Positions 7,339 through 14,441 of a stretch of DNA of 19,218 nucleotides are shown in pieces. The DNA is from DASPJL01 sp035628645 (GTDB taxonomy: Bacteria > Bacteroidota > Bacteroidia > Cytophagales > Cyclobacteriaceae). The stretch lies in contig DASPJL010000009.1 in the NCBI GenBank assembly GCA_035628645.1, positions 1 through 19,218 on the forward strand, written 5' to 3'. The notes under the pieces were generated by a model. That model saw nothing but the letters and a program-made list of their open reading frames with translations, did no database searches and was not told where the DNA came from. Position 1 is the stretch's first letter. Each line of letters opens with the position of its first letter. Position numbers and translations under genes: made by a program.

Positions 7339-7719
7339 TTAGGCAGCGCTAAAAATACTTAAAAAAGTTATGGTACCCATTCTAAAGGATTCCATTTTAA
7401 GCTTTGATCTGCCTGGATTTATTGTCAGTGATTTAAAATTTATCTTTTCATAGGCATCAGACAAGTTAGTGGAACCTGGCACTTTTTCACATAAAATATC
7501 AACTTGTAATTCCTGGCCTTTTGAATACTTTCCGTTGATTTCTATAATAAAATTACCGTCTGCGTCGGTCTTTGACTCTGCGATTAACGTAGGATTGTAG
7601 TTTTTTTGGGGCGCTCCTAATGTATTTTGTGGTGTATACAGTTTAATTAATACATTAGATATTGGTTCAAAAGAATTTTCTGTTTTGTCCCAAAGTTTAC
7701 CTTTAAAAGTATAAGTCAT
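7339..7719 (-). CDS. Unrecognised small beta-rich protein, transthyretin/carboxypeptidase-regulatory-like
   Basis: A 126-residue protein I do not recognise. It reads like one beta-sandwich: a first strand TYTFKGKLWD, then PISNVLIKLYTP, then the turn KTDADGNFIIEI (about 50-61), which is the hallmark of carboxypeptidase-regulatory-like or transthyretin-like domains. Such domains are normally on exported proteins, but this one has no signal peptide or lipobox and starts straight into the domain. The last 15 residues (FRMGTITFLSIFSAA) are mildly hydrophobic. ATG at 7719 is the first available start. The neighbours do not suggest a role: a small converging protein on one side and maf, on the same strand, 236 bases upstream. 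No promoter of the Bacteroidota type was found in that gap, which holds A/T runs, including a 17-bp palindrome at 7844-7860. Confidence 0.65.
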   Translation of the reverse strand: MTYTFKGKLWDKTENSFEPISNVLIKLYTPQNTLGAPQKNYNPTLIAESKTDADGNFIIEINGKYSKGQELQVDILCEKVPGSTNLSDAYEKINFKSLTINPGRSKLKMESFRMGTITFLSIFSAA

Positions 7720-7955
7720 CTCTCAAAATAAATAGATAAGAACTCCTTTTTATTTAATTTCATTAGTTGTAATCACTTTAGGAGTTAAAATCTTGTATAA
7801 GACTTAATCTAAATAAAAGATATTTGTAACCTCTATAATAGGGATTTTTTTCAAAAAAATCAAAAAAAATTACATCGCTGACTTTTTAACCAATTTAAGA
7901 AATCTAAAAGAGTATTTAACCCGCTGAAAACGAAGAAAGAATAAATAAAGAAACT

Positions 7956-8528
7956 TCAGCCTTCTTTAAGCGCTAAAATTTTGCGGTACGCCTTTTCAAT
8001 AGGGAAGCCCATTACGTTATAGTATGAACCCACAATTTTTGATATTCCGATCATTCCAATCCATTCCTGAATACCATAAGCGCCTGCTTTGTCGAGAGGT
8101 TTAAATTTTTCAACATAGTAGCTTATTTCATCATCTGTCAAATCCCTGAAATAAACTTCTGTAGTATCCGAAAAAGTGGTAAACTTTTTTTTATAAAGAA
8201 TGGTAACTCCGGTAATTACCTCATGTTTTTTCCCAGAAAGGGATTGGATCATTTTAATTGCGTCGGCCGAATCCACCGGCTTTCCAAGTACCTTCCCATC
8301 CAATAATACCAAAGTATCTGCAGCAACTACCAGGTTATTACAGGATTCTTCTTTGAAAACCGCTGCTTTCTTTTCTGCTAAATATGCCGGAACTTTTGTA
8401 AGCTCGAGAGTTTCGGGATAATTCTCCTCGGTTTCTTTCGTCAAAATTGTTACTTCAAATCCAGCTTCACTTAAAATCTGCTTTCTTCTCGGAGACTTAG
8501 AAGCAAGAATCACTAAGGGTAAATTCAT
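7956..8528 (-). CDS. maf: Maf-family nucleoside triphosphate pyrophosphatase
   Basis: A 190-residue Maf/Ham1-fold enzyme. Motifs: LASKSPRR (8-15, phosphate binding), AADT (69-72, with the catalytic D71), LGKP (81-84), DKAGAYGIQ (146-154) and GSYYNVMGFP (167-176). The family hydrolyses dTTP, UTP and modified pyrimidine nucleotides to monophosphates plus pyrophosphate, acting as a house-cleaning enzyme in the cytoplasm. The DKAGAYGIQ form fits the YhdE-like (dTTP/UTP) subgroup, not the m7GTP-preferring YceF subgroup. Its ATG lies inside the end of the DUF1015 gene (32-bp overlap), so the two are almost certainly co-transcribed, with maf the distal gene. There is only a weak stem at its 3' end. 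Confidence 0.94.
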   Translation of the reverse strand: MNLPLVILASKSPRRKQILSEAGFEVTILTKETEENYPETLELTKVPAYLAEKKAAVFKEESCNNLVVAADTLVLLDGKVLGKPVDSADAIKMIQSLSGKKHEVITGVTILYKKKFTTFSDTTEVYFRDLTDDEISYYVEKFKPLDKAGAYGIQEWIGMIGISKIVGSYYNVMGFPIEKAYRKILALKEG

Positions 8529-9798
8529 TTTCCTTTATTGAATTAAATAAAAAACCACATATAACTTTCGGGTAAAAATAGGTAGATTTTTGGGGCATTG
8601 TATAACCGCTGTAGCAAACCTCCTTAATTTCTTTCATTGTCACCGGTCTGGTCAGGATTGCCATTGCTGCTTGGCCTGTGTTCACCTTTTCTTCGCATAC
8701 CGTTAAACTCCTTTCAAAAAGTATTTTTTCTGATTTTCTTTGATCCTTACCTTTTATACCCAATAATTTTTCTATTATAAAAAAGTGAAGAACCGTCAAA
8801 TCCAGTTCTTTTACTTTCTCTGGAAAATGCCAGTTTAGTATTGAAAAGGATTCACTTTTCAGTTGAATAAGGAAACTAAAACTAGGTAAAACCAGGCCGA
8901 ACATCCACTTGTACTGCTCAATGCTTTTCGCCATCCTTGAAATGTTTCTTTCGATGGGTTGCAGATGAAAAAATTCCTGAAGACCATTGATGAACTTTTC
9001 TTCATCGAAGCCTTCTACATTTTGAATTAATCTATGCGTTGGCAATATTTTTAAATCATCGGATTCGATATTGGTGAAATACATTAAGTGAAAATTATAC
9101 CCTTCTCTTCCGGTATGTCCGGGGGGTTGAATGGCTGATTTCCGCTTATGGATCAAAGCACTTTCATACCGGTGATGCCCATCTGCCAGGATTACCTGCT
9201 TTTCCCTAAGGTTTGAAATGAAAGCCTGAATCACCTTTTTATCGTGAATTACACTTAACACATCCCTCACACCTTGATAATCTTCAATGGAATAAATAGA
9301 ATCATTAATACTTTCATCCATATACTTTTCCAGCTCAAAAGTCGGGTCTGAGTATAAACCATGGGTAGGACTTGCCTGCAATTGGGTCTCTTCCAATAAC
9401 TTCACCCTATCATTAACCGAAGCAGGGATTGTATTTTCATGTCTTAACAATATATTTTCTTCCCATTCATAAACCCTGATGTTGGAAATAAACCCCTTCC
9501 TGCAATATTGTTTTTCCTCCCCTGGAATAGTAAAATATTGATAGTAAACATATATCCCGGGAATATTGTCTTGAATTACAACCCCTTTTTCTTTCCACGT
9601 TTCCAATATTTTCACAGCACTTTTAGCCGGCTCATCTCCTTGTGGTACAGAAAGGTGAATGCTATTAAAAGGATTACTATAAAGTCGGTTTCTATCATGG
9701 TCAGAAACAACATCAAATAGGGGAGAGGTCAAGCTTTCTATTTCTTTAGATAATGCTTTATTATACCGCAGCGCTTTTATGGGAATTATTTCCGCCAA
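8497..9798 (-). CDS. DUF1015 family protein
   Basis: A 433-residue protein matching DUF1015. It opens MAEIIPIKALRYN, the usual start (PFKALRP in relatives), continues with HEnTIPasVNDRVKLLEETQLQASPTHGLYSD (about 120-151) and the invariant ADGHHRYE (205-212), and closes with a C-terminal MPQKSTYFYPK. The ADGHHR motif looks like a catalytic or metal-binding site, but the biochemical role is unestablished. In many Bacteroidota it lies beside serA/serC; those genes are not here. The start is TTG: no in-frame ATG exists upstream within the open stretch, and the conserved N-terminus begins exactly at this codon. Its 3' end overlaps maf by 32 bases. Confidence 0.9.
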   Translation of the reverse strand: MAEIIPIKALRYNKALSKEIESLTSPLFDVVSDHDRNRLYSNPFNSIHLSVPQGDEPAKSAVKILETWKEKGVVIQDNIPGIYVYYQYFTIPGEEKQYCRKGFISNIRVYEWEENILLRHENTIPASVNDRVKLLEETQLQASPTHGLYSDPTFELEKYMDESINDSIYSIEDYQGVRDVLSVIHDKKVIQAFISNLREKQVILADGHHRYESALIHKRKSAIQPPGHTGREGYNFHLMYFTNIESDDLKILPTHRLIQNVEGFDEEKFINGLQEFFHLQPIERNISRMAKSIEQYKWMFGLVLPSFSFLIQLKSESFSILNWHFPEKVKELDLTVLHFFIIEKLLGIKGKDQRKSEKILFERSLTVCEEKVNTGQAAMAILTRPVTMKEIKEVCYSGYTMPQKSTYFYPKVICGFLFNSIKENEFTLSDSCF

Positions 9799-9857
9799 TC
9801 TTTTAGCTATTTTATGGACAAATAAAAATATAAACTTTAAAACAAGGCTAAAGTTAA

Positions 9858-10043
9858 AGATCTCTTTTATCTTTTATCCTCAAAAGAATAAACTTTAAGG
9901 AACACTATAAGAATCTCTGGCAAAATATTATTCCTGGATTACTGAAATCGGATTTGGAAGAAATACTAAAGAAAGCAGGATTTGAAATAGCATTTTCTGA
10001 TGTCGAAAAAGGTTTTGTAACGATTATAGCTAGAAAAACTTAG
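9858..10043 (+). pseudogene. Orphan C-terminal gene remnant, methyltransferase-like
   Basis: Between the DUF1015 gene and rplY, on the plus strand, a frame opens after TAA at 9855-9857 and runs to TAG at 10041-10043 without any ATG. From about 9891 it reads like real protein: NFKEHYKNLWQNIIPGLLK, then SDLEEILKKAGFEIAFSDVE, then KGFVTIIARKT. The sequence looks like the last helix and two strands of a class I SAM-dependent methyltransferase (xxLEEILKKAGFE...GFVTIIARK). Everything N-terminal is missing, so this is probably the tail of a gene lost by deletion. An alternative is a short functional peptide using a non-ATG start; I consider that less likely. The family assignment is tentative. The rest of the 327-bp gap (9799-10125) holds only this and the rplY terminator. 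Confidence 0.5.
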
Positions 10044-10065
10044 CTTGTTGTAAACACAATGATTA

Positions 10066-10101
10066 CAAAAAGAAAAGGTCCGGCAAGAATGCAGGACCTT
10101 T
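10066..10101 (-). terminator. Intrinsic terminator after rplY
   Basis: AAAGGTCC (10074-10081) pairs with GGACCTTT (10094-10101), with two further inner pairs around a small mismatch. On the minus strand the hairpin is followed by TTTTCTTTTTG (to 10066), a good U tract. It lies 25 bases past the rplY stop. The plus-strand side is less T-rich, so termination there is weaker. Confidence 0.8.
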
Positions 10102-10125
10102 ATTAATTTCAAATAAATCTTTGTT

Positions 10126-10704
10126 TTATTTACCTTCTTCCTCGCCAGTCTTACCTCTTAATGCTCTTGGCACCTCAACGGTAGCTATAGAAACAAGCGG
10201 GCTATTTAAAATAGTAAAATTATCGGCTTTAACATCTCCAACTTTTACAGATTTACCCAAATCAAGACCGGTAATATCAACCTCAATATAATCAGGTAGA
10301 TTTTTCGGTAAAGATTTAATCTTAATCTTTCTTAATTTAGGATAAAGTTTTCCTCCTTTTTGAACCCCTGGAGCAGTACCAACCAATTTGACAGGAATTT
10401 CCATTTTAACTTCTTTATCATCCTTTAATAAAAGGAAGTCAGCATGAAGAATTAGCTCATTTACCGGATGGATTTGAATGTCCTGTAAAATTGCTCTGTA
10501 GATCTTACCTTCTATATTTAATTCAGCTATATGAGCCTCAGGTGTGTAAACCAAGCCTCTGAATAAAATCATTGGAACAGAAAAATGTATTTGTTCTTCT
10601 CCACCATAAAGCACGCAGGGCACTTGGCTGTCGTCACGTAAAGCTTTTACGGTAGATTTGCCGAGATTTGCTCTTTTAAACCCTATAATCTCATGTGTTT
10701 TCAT
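10126..10704 (-). CDS. rplY: 50S ribosomal protein L25 (Ctc/TL5 form)
   Basis: A 192-residue two-domain L25. The N-terminal 5S-rRNA-binding domain (about 1-95) shows VPCVLYGGEEQIHFSV and IQIHPVNELILHADFL. The C-terminal TL5/Ctc beta domain (about 98-180) shows VKLVGTAPGVQKGGKLYPKLRKIKIKSLPKNLPDYIEVDITGLDLGKS. It ends in an acidic tail, common in this phylum. The protein binds 5S rRNA in the large ribosomal subunit and may have a stress role in some species. It starts 34 bases after the prs stop with no separate promoter visible, so it is probably translated from the prs transcript, an arrangement common in Bacteroidota. The pth gene that often follows is absent here. Confidence 0.96.
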   Translation of the reverse strand: MKTHEIIGFKRANLGKSTVKALRDDSQVPCVLYGGEEQIHFSVPMILFRGLVYTPEAHIAELNIEGKIYRAILQDIQIHPVNELILHADFLLLKDDKEVKMEIPVKLVGTAPGVQKGGKLYPKLRKIKIKSLPKNLPDYIEVDITGLDLGKSVKVGDVKADNFTILNSPLVSIATVEVPRALRGKTGEEEGK

Positions 10705-10738
10705 TTGTTTTGTTATTTATAATTTATGTTTAATAATT

Positions 10739-11674
10739 CTAGTTTGTTATGAATAGTGAGCTTATGGACCCGTGCTCATTGATGTTCATTATTGCTTTTG
10801 CAAAAAGTTCAGCTACTGAAAGTACCTTAATCTTCGGCGAACTTTGTTTTAGTGGTATAGTGTCACTGACCACCAATTCTTCAAGAACTGAATTCTCAAT
10901 GTTTTTATAAGCATTGCCCGACAATACAGGATGGGTAATGATAGCCCTAACAGATTTTGCACCTTCAGCCATAATGATTTCTGCTGCTTTGCACATTGTT
11001 CCACCTGTATCAATTAAGTCATCCACTAAGATTACATCAGCTCCTTTTACATCCCCGATTACTTGCATGGAAGCAATTTCATTGGCTCTTTTTCTTTGTT
11101 TGTCACAAACCACTAAATCTGCCTGAAAATACTTTGCATAACCCCTTGCTCTGGCCATTCCTCCAACATCAGGCGCTGCAAAAACCAATCTATTCTTTAG
11201 TTTTAATGAACTGATATAGGGGAAAAATATAGCAGAACCGTAAAGATTGTCTACAGGAAAATCAAAGAAACCTTGGATTTGCCCGGCGTGTAAATCTGTA
11301 GTAACCAGTCTGTCAGCTCCCGCGGCAGTTAATAAATTGGCAACCAGTTTAGCTGCAATAGATACCCTCGGTTTATCTTTCCTGTCCTGACGCGCATAAC
11401 CAAAATAAGGAATCACTACCGTTACATAATGCGCAGATGCTCTTCTTGCAGCATCAATCATTAGCAACAATTCCATTAAATTATCTGCAGGGGGAAAAGT
11501 AGACTGGATCAGAAAAATATCACAACCTCTTATTGATTCATTGTATCTTACTGATAGCTCACCATCACTGAATTTTTGACTTGTTAAAGAGCCAAGCTCC
11601 AAGCCGAAAGAAGAAGCAATTTTTTGAGCTAGATAGTTAGATTCTGTACCGGAAAATAGCTTTACAATAGCCAT
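10739..11674 (-). CDS. prs: Ribose-phosphate pyrophosphokinase (PRPP synthase)
   Basis: A 311-residue class I PRPP synthase that makes 5-phosphoribosyl 1-diphosphate from ribose 5-phosphate and ATP, feeding purine, pyrimidine, histidine, tryptophan and NAD synthesis. Visible motifs: the opening KLFSGTESNYLAQKIA, FSDGELSVRYNESIRGCDIFLIQSTFPP (35-62), YARQDRKDKPRV (93-104), the metal- and ATP-binding TTDLHAGQIQGFF (125-137), the flexible-loop basic residues DKQRKRAN (191-198), and the PRPP-binding loop VDDLIDTGGT (217-226). Start is ATG at 11674, in front of the conserved first strand. It lies downstream of tRNA-Gln on the same strand, preceded by a 60-nt hairpin, with no good promoter between tRNA and gene. 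rplY follows 34 bases later. Confidence 0.98.
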   Translation of the reverse strand: MAIVKLFSGTESNYLAQKIASSFGLELGSLTSQKFSDGELSVRYNESIRGCDIFLIQSTFPPADNLMELLLMIDAARRASAHYVTVVIPYFGYARQDRKDKPRVSIAAKLVANLLTAAGADRLVTTDLHAGQIQGFFDFPVDNLYGSAIFFPYISSLKLKNRLVFAAPDVGGMARARGYAKYFQADLVVCDKQRKRANEIASMQVIGDVKGADVILVDDLIDTGGTMCKAAEIIMAEGAKSVRAIITHPVLSGNAYKNIENSVLEELVVSDTIPLKQSSPKIKVLSVAELFAKAIMNINEHGSISSLFITN

Positions 11675-11700
11675 CTATGTATGGGAGTTGTTTAAAAATG

Positions 11701-11760
11701 AATCCCGATCAAATTATCCACTTTAGATTGGAATAGTGGTTCATAATTACAATCGGGATT
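11701..11760 (-). promoter_or_regulatory. 60-nt three-segment stem-loop in the prs leader
   Basis: A long hairpin fills this interval: outer stem 11701-11709 with 11752-11760 (AATCCCGAT/ATCGGGATT, 9 bp), middle stem 11712-11717 with 11743-11748 (6 bp), and inner stem 11718-11722 with 11735-11739 (CCACT/AGTGG, 5 bp), with a 3-nt bulge and a 12-nt loop. It begins 7 bases after the tRNA-Gln 3' end and finishes 26 bases before the prs ATG. On the minus strand it is followed by a short run, CATTTTTAAAC, so it could be a leaky terminator or processing site between tRNA and mRNA, or a regulatory leader. It matches no riboswitch class that I can recognise. Confidence 0.6.
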
Positions 11761-11767
11761 TAATTTG

Positions 11768-11840
11768 TTGTCCGACCAGGTCTCGAACCTGGACTCTTCT
11801 GGACCAAAACCAGACGTGTTGCCAATTACACCATCGGACA
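11768..11840 (-). tRNA. tRNA-Gln (anticodon TTG)
   Basis: The minus strand folds as a full 73-nt tRNA: acceptor TGTCCGA/TCGGACA, D-arm GTGT...ACAC with loop AATTGGCA, anticodon stem TCTGG/CCAGA around the loop TTTTGGT (anticodon TTG, reading CAA), a 5-nt variable loop AGAGT, and T-arm CCAGG-TTCGAGA-CCTGG. The discriminator base is A, and CCA is not encoded (CAA follows), as is usual in Bacteroidota. A consensus promoter lies directly upstream. Confidence 0.96.
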
Positions 11841-11868
11841 TTATACCTTCCAACTAAAAATTGGAATG

Positions 11869-11899
11869 CAAAAATAAGTTAAAATATTTCGGATACAAA
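11869..11899 (-). promoter_or_regulatory. Bacteroidota-type promoter for tRNA-Gln (and probably prs-rplY)
   Basis: Read on the minus strand, TTTG (11899-11896) is followed after exactly 19 bases by TATTTTTG (11876-11869), a full match to TTTG-N19-TAnnTTTG. Transcription would start near 11862, about 20 bases before the tRNA 5' end. A small 6-bp hairpin (TTCCAA/TTGGAA, 11848-11866) lies in that short leader. No comparable promoter is visible between the tRNA and prs. Confidence 0.75.
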
Positions 11900-11967
11900 T
11901 TCTGGAAATGTTTTTTTTCAAAATGTGGATAAATTCCTAATCCATCCACTTTCCGTATCCGTTATAA

Positions 11968-14184
11968 TTAGTTTAAATACTTTCCTAACGAATTATTATA
12001 CAAGTCAGTAGCTTCTTCTGTTGTCAATAAATTCTCCCCATCCACCACAAAACCTCCTGTTGTTACTTTGCCTAATTCCGATACGGATAAACCGCTGTTT
12101 TTAATAGAATTCAGAAAATCATTACGTTTTTCATCTTTTACCGAAACTACTACCCTGCTTTGGCTTTCTCCAAATAGAAAGGCGTCCTTCCTAACCGAAT
12201 TATCGGAAGTAATCTCAAATCCAAATTTATTCACCATAGCGGATTCCGCTAAGGTAATGAATAAACCTCCATCAGCAACATCGTGCGCGGACTCTATTGC
12301 TTTTGCTTTAATCAAGGCTTTTATACTTTCCTGCAATTTGTATTCTTCATCCAGGTCAAAGGTTGGAGCAGGAGAGCCTTTTATACCTACATAACTGTAT
12401 AAGTATTCTGAGGAATTTATACAATTCTTTGATTCACCAATTAAATATATAGTATCGCCCTGATTTTTGAATCCTAAAGCGGTTTGTGTTTTTTTATCGT
12501 CTAATATTCCCAGCATACCAATGGTTGGGGTTGGAAATACAGGACCTTCATCGGATGATTGATTATAGAAACTCACATTACCACCTGTAACAGGAGTACT
12601 GAATTTTTCACAAGCCTTTGACATTCCTTTTATGGCACTCACAAACTGCCAATACACTTCGGGGTTATAAGGGTTACCAAAATTCAGACAATTGGTAATT
12701 GCCGCGGGTTCTCCGCCTGAACAAACGATATTTCTTGCTGCTTCCGCCACAGCAATGGCGCATCCTGTTTCAGGATCAGCTTGAACATACCTTGAATTAC
12801 AATCAACTTTTACCGCTATTGCTTTATCTGTTCCCTTTATATTTACAATAGCTGCATCAGATGGATTATTGGTACTCATATTAACAGTACCTACCATAGA
12901 GTCATATTGCTCATATATCCATCTTTTAGAAGCTATATTTGGATGTGATAATAAAAACCTCGCTACTGCTTTATAGTCAGAAGGTTCTTTTACGCTTTCA
13001 ATCTTAAACTTCTTGTTTTCATGAAAATAAGCAGGTTCTCTATATTCTCTATGGTAAACAGGAGCACCTCCTCCTAAAACCAGATCATCCGCAGGTACGT
13101 CGGCAACCAATTCTCCATTCATGTAGAATTTAAGCCTTTCAGTATCTGTAACCGTCCCGATTTGTTCACAATTCAAGTCCCATTTATCAAATATTTCCTT
13201 GATTTCCTTTTCCTTTCCTTTTTTTATCACCACAAGCATTCTTTCCTGAGACTCTGACAGCAGGATTTCAAAAGGAACCATGTTTTGCTGACGTGTAGGC
13301 ACTTTATCGAGAAAAATATCCATTCCGTGTTTGCCCTTGGCGCTCATTTCGGATGTGGAGCAGATTATTCCTGCCGCACCCATATCCTGAATTCCTATGA
13401 CGTGTCCTGTAGCTATTACTTCAAGAGAGGCTTCCAATAAAAGCTTTTCCTGAAACGGGTCGCCCACTTGCACAGCCGGTAGTTTTTCATGAGAAACATC
13501 GGAAATATCTTCTGAGGCAAAAGTAGCGCCATGAATACCATCTTTTCCAGTGGCAGAACCTACTATAAAGACCGGATTTCCCACTCCGTATGAAATGGCT
13601 TTTGCAATTTGATCCGATTTTACAATTCCAGCGGAAAAAGCATTCACCAACGGATTAATATTAAAGCAATCGTCAAAAAACACTTCCCCGCCAACCGTTG
13701 GTATTCCAAAGGCATTGCCATAATCTCCAATTCCCTTAACTACTCCCTTTAGCAACCATTTGGTTTTATCTGATTTGATGTTTCCAAACCTTAATGAATT
13801 TAATTGAGCTATAGGCCGGGCGCCCATGGTAAAAATATCTCTGTTTATTCCACCAACACCAGTGGCAGCACCTTGATAAGGCTCTAAAGCAGAGGGATGA
13901 TTATGAGATTCAATTTTAAAACTGATACCTATACCATCTCCAATATCTACCACTCCGGCATTTTCTTCTCCAGCCTTTGCTAACATCCGTGGGGAATCTT
14001 TTGGTAGTTTTTTTAACCAAACAATTGAATTTTTATAACTACAATGCTCTGACCACATTACAGAAAAAATGCTTAACTCCGTAAAATTGGGAACACGGCC
14101 CAATATAGATTTTATTTTATTAAACTCTTCTTCTAGTAAGCCTAGCTTTTTTGCTGTTTCGAATGTAGTTAATTGATTTTCCAA
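11968..14184 (-). CDS. purL: Phosphoribosylformylglycinamidine synthase subunit PurL (small form)
   Basis: A 738-residue small-type PurL, the ATP-dependent synthetase subunit that converts FGAR to FGAM in purine biosynthesis and needs separate PurQ (glutaminase) and PurS partners, which are not in this window. Motifs include MWSEHCSYKNS (43-53, catalytic H47), KIESHNHPSALEPYQGAATGVGG (90-112), DMGAAGIICSTSEM in the first AIRS-C domain, DLVLGGGAPVYHREYREP in the linker, and in the second half MSTNNPSDAAIV, CSGGEPAAITNCLNFGNP, TGGNVSFYNQS and AHDVADGGLFITLAESAM. There is no C-terminal glutaminase domain, unlike the roughly 1200-residue fused form found in some Bacteroidota. Start is ATG at 14184. 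A lone TAATTTTG at 14238-14231 could be its -7 element, but no -33 partner is seen. Confidence 0.97.
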   Translation of the reverse strand: MENQLTTFETAKKLGLLEEEFNKIKSILGRVPNFTELSIFSVMWSEHCSYKNSIVWLKKLPKDSPRMLAKAGEENAGVVDIGDGIGISFKIESHNHPSALEPYQGAATGVGGINRDIFTMGARPIAQLNSLRFGNIKSDKTKWLLKGVVKGIGDYGNAFGIPTVGGEVFFDDCFNINPLVNAFSAGIVKSDQIAKAISYGVGNPVFIVGSATGKDGIHGATFASEDISDVSHEKLPAVQVGDPFQEKLLLEASLEVIATGHVIGIQDMGAAGIICSTSEMSAKGKHGMDIFLDKVPTRQQNMVPFEILLSESQERMLVVIKKGKEKEIKEIFDKWDLNCEQIGTVTDTERLKFYMNGELVADVPADDLVLGGGAPVYHREYREPAYFHENKKFKIESVKEPSDYKAVARFLLSHPNIASKRWIYEQYDSMVGTVNMSTNNPSDAAIVNIKGTDKAIAVKVDCNSRYVQADPETGCAIAVAEAARNIVCSGGEPAAITNCLNFGNPYNPEVYWQFVSAIKGMSKACEKFSTPVTGGNVSFYNQSSDEGPVFPTPTIGMLGILDDKKTQTALGFKNQGDTIYLIGESKNCINSSEYLYSYVGIKGSPAPTFDLDEEYKLQESIKALIKAKAIESAHDVADGGLFITLAESAMVNKFGFEITSDNSVRKDAFLFGESQSRVVVSVKDEKRNDFLNSIKNSGLSVSELGKVTTGGFVVDGENLLTTEEATDLYNNSLGKYLN

Positions 14185-14375
14185 GGAAAAATAAACTTAA
14201 GGTTTGAAATAAAAATCTTAAAATAAGTGGCAAAATTAAGGGAATACCTAATACTTAAGAATAAGGAGGTGAATAATTTTCAAAATTACTTTCCCGGATT
14301 TAGGAATACGTCTCGGCTTAAGTTCTTAAGCGCATCATTAGAAAGATGTTACAAAATATATAAAAGGCCAAAATC

Positions 14376-14407
14376 AAAAAAAAAGAGCCACTAAATATAG
14401 CAGCTCT
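14376..14407 (-). terminator. Intrinsic terminator after the lipoprotein gene
   Basis: On the minus strand AGAGCTGCTA pairs with TAGTGGCTCT (10 pairs including two G-U wobbles) around the loop TATT, followed by nine T residues (14384-14376). It lies 34 bases past the lipoprotein stop, a textbook intrinsic terminator, and insulates purL from that gene. Confidence 0.85.
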
Positions 14408-14441
14408 CCAATTTACTTCTGTTACAATAAGATCTTTTGTA

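Noticed and set aside
7844..7860. 17-bp A/T palindrome (ATTTTTTT-C-AAAAAAAT)
   Set aside because: Homopolymer runs in AT-rich DNA give such palindromes readily; no supporting context.
7923..7960. GCTGAA/TTCAGC stem at the 3' end of maf as a terminator
   Set aside because: 6-bp stem with a 26-nt loop overlapping the stop codon; too weak.
14316..14331. Short palindrome GCTTAAG-TT-CTTAAGC
   Set aside because: Only 7 bp and AT-rich, without a T tract or a clear position relative to a promoter; not distinguishable from chance.
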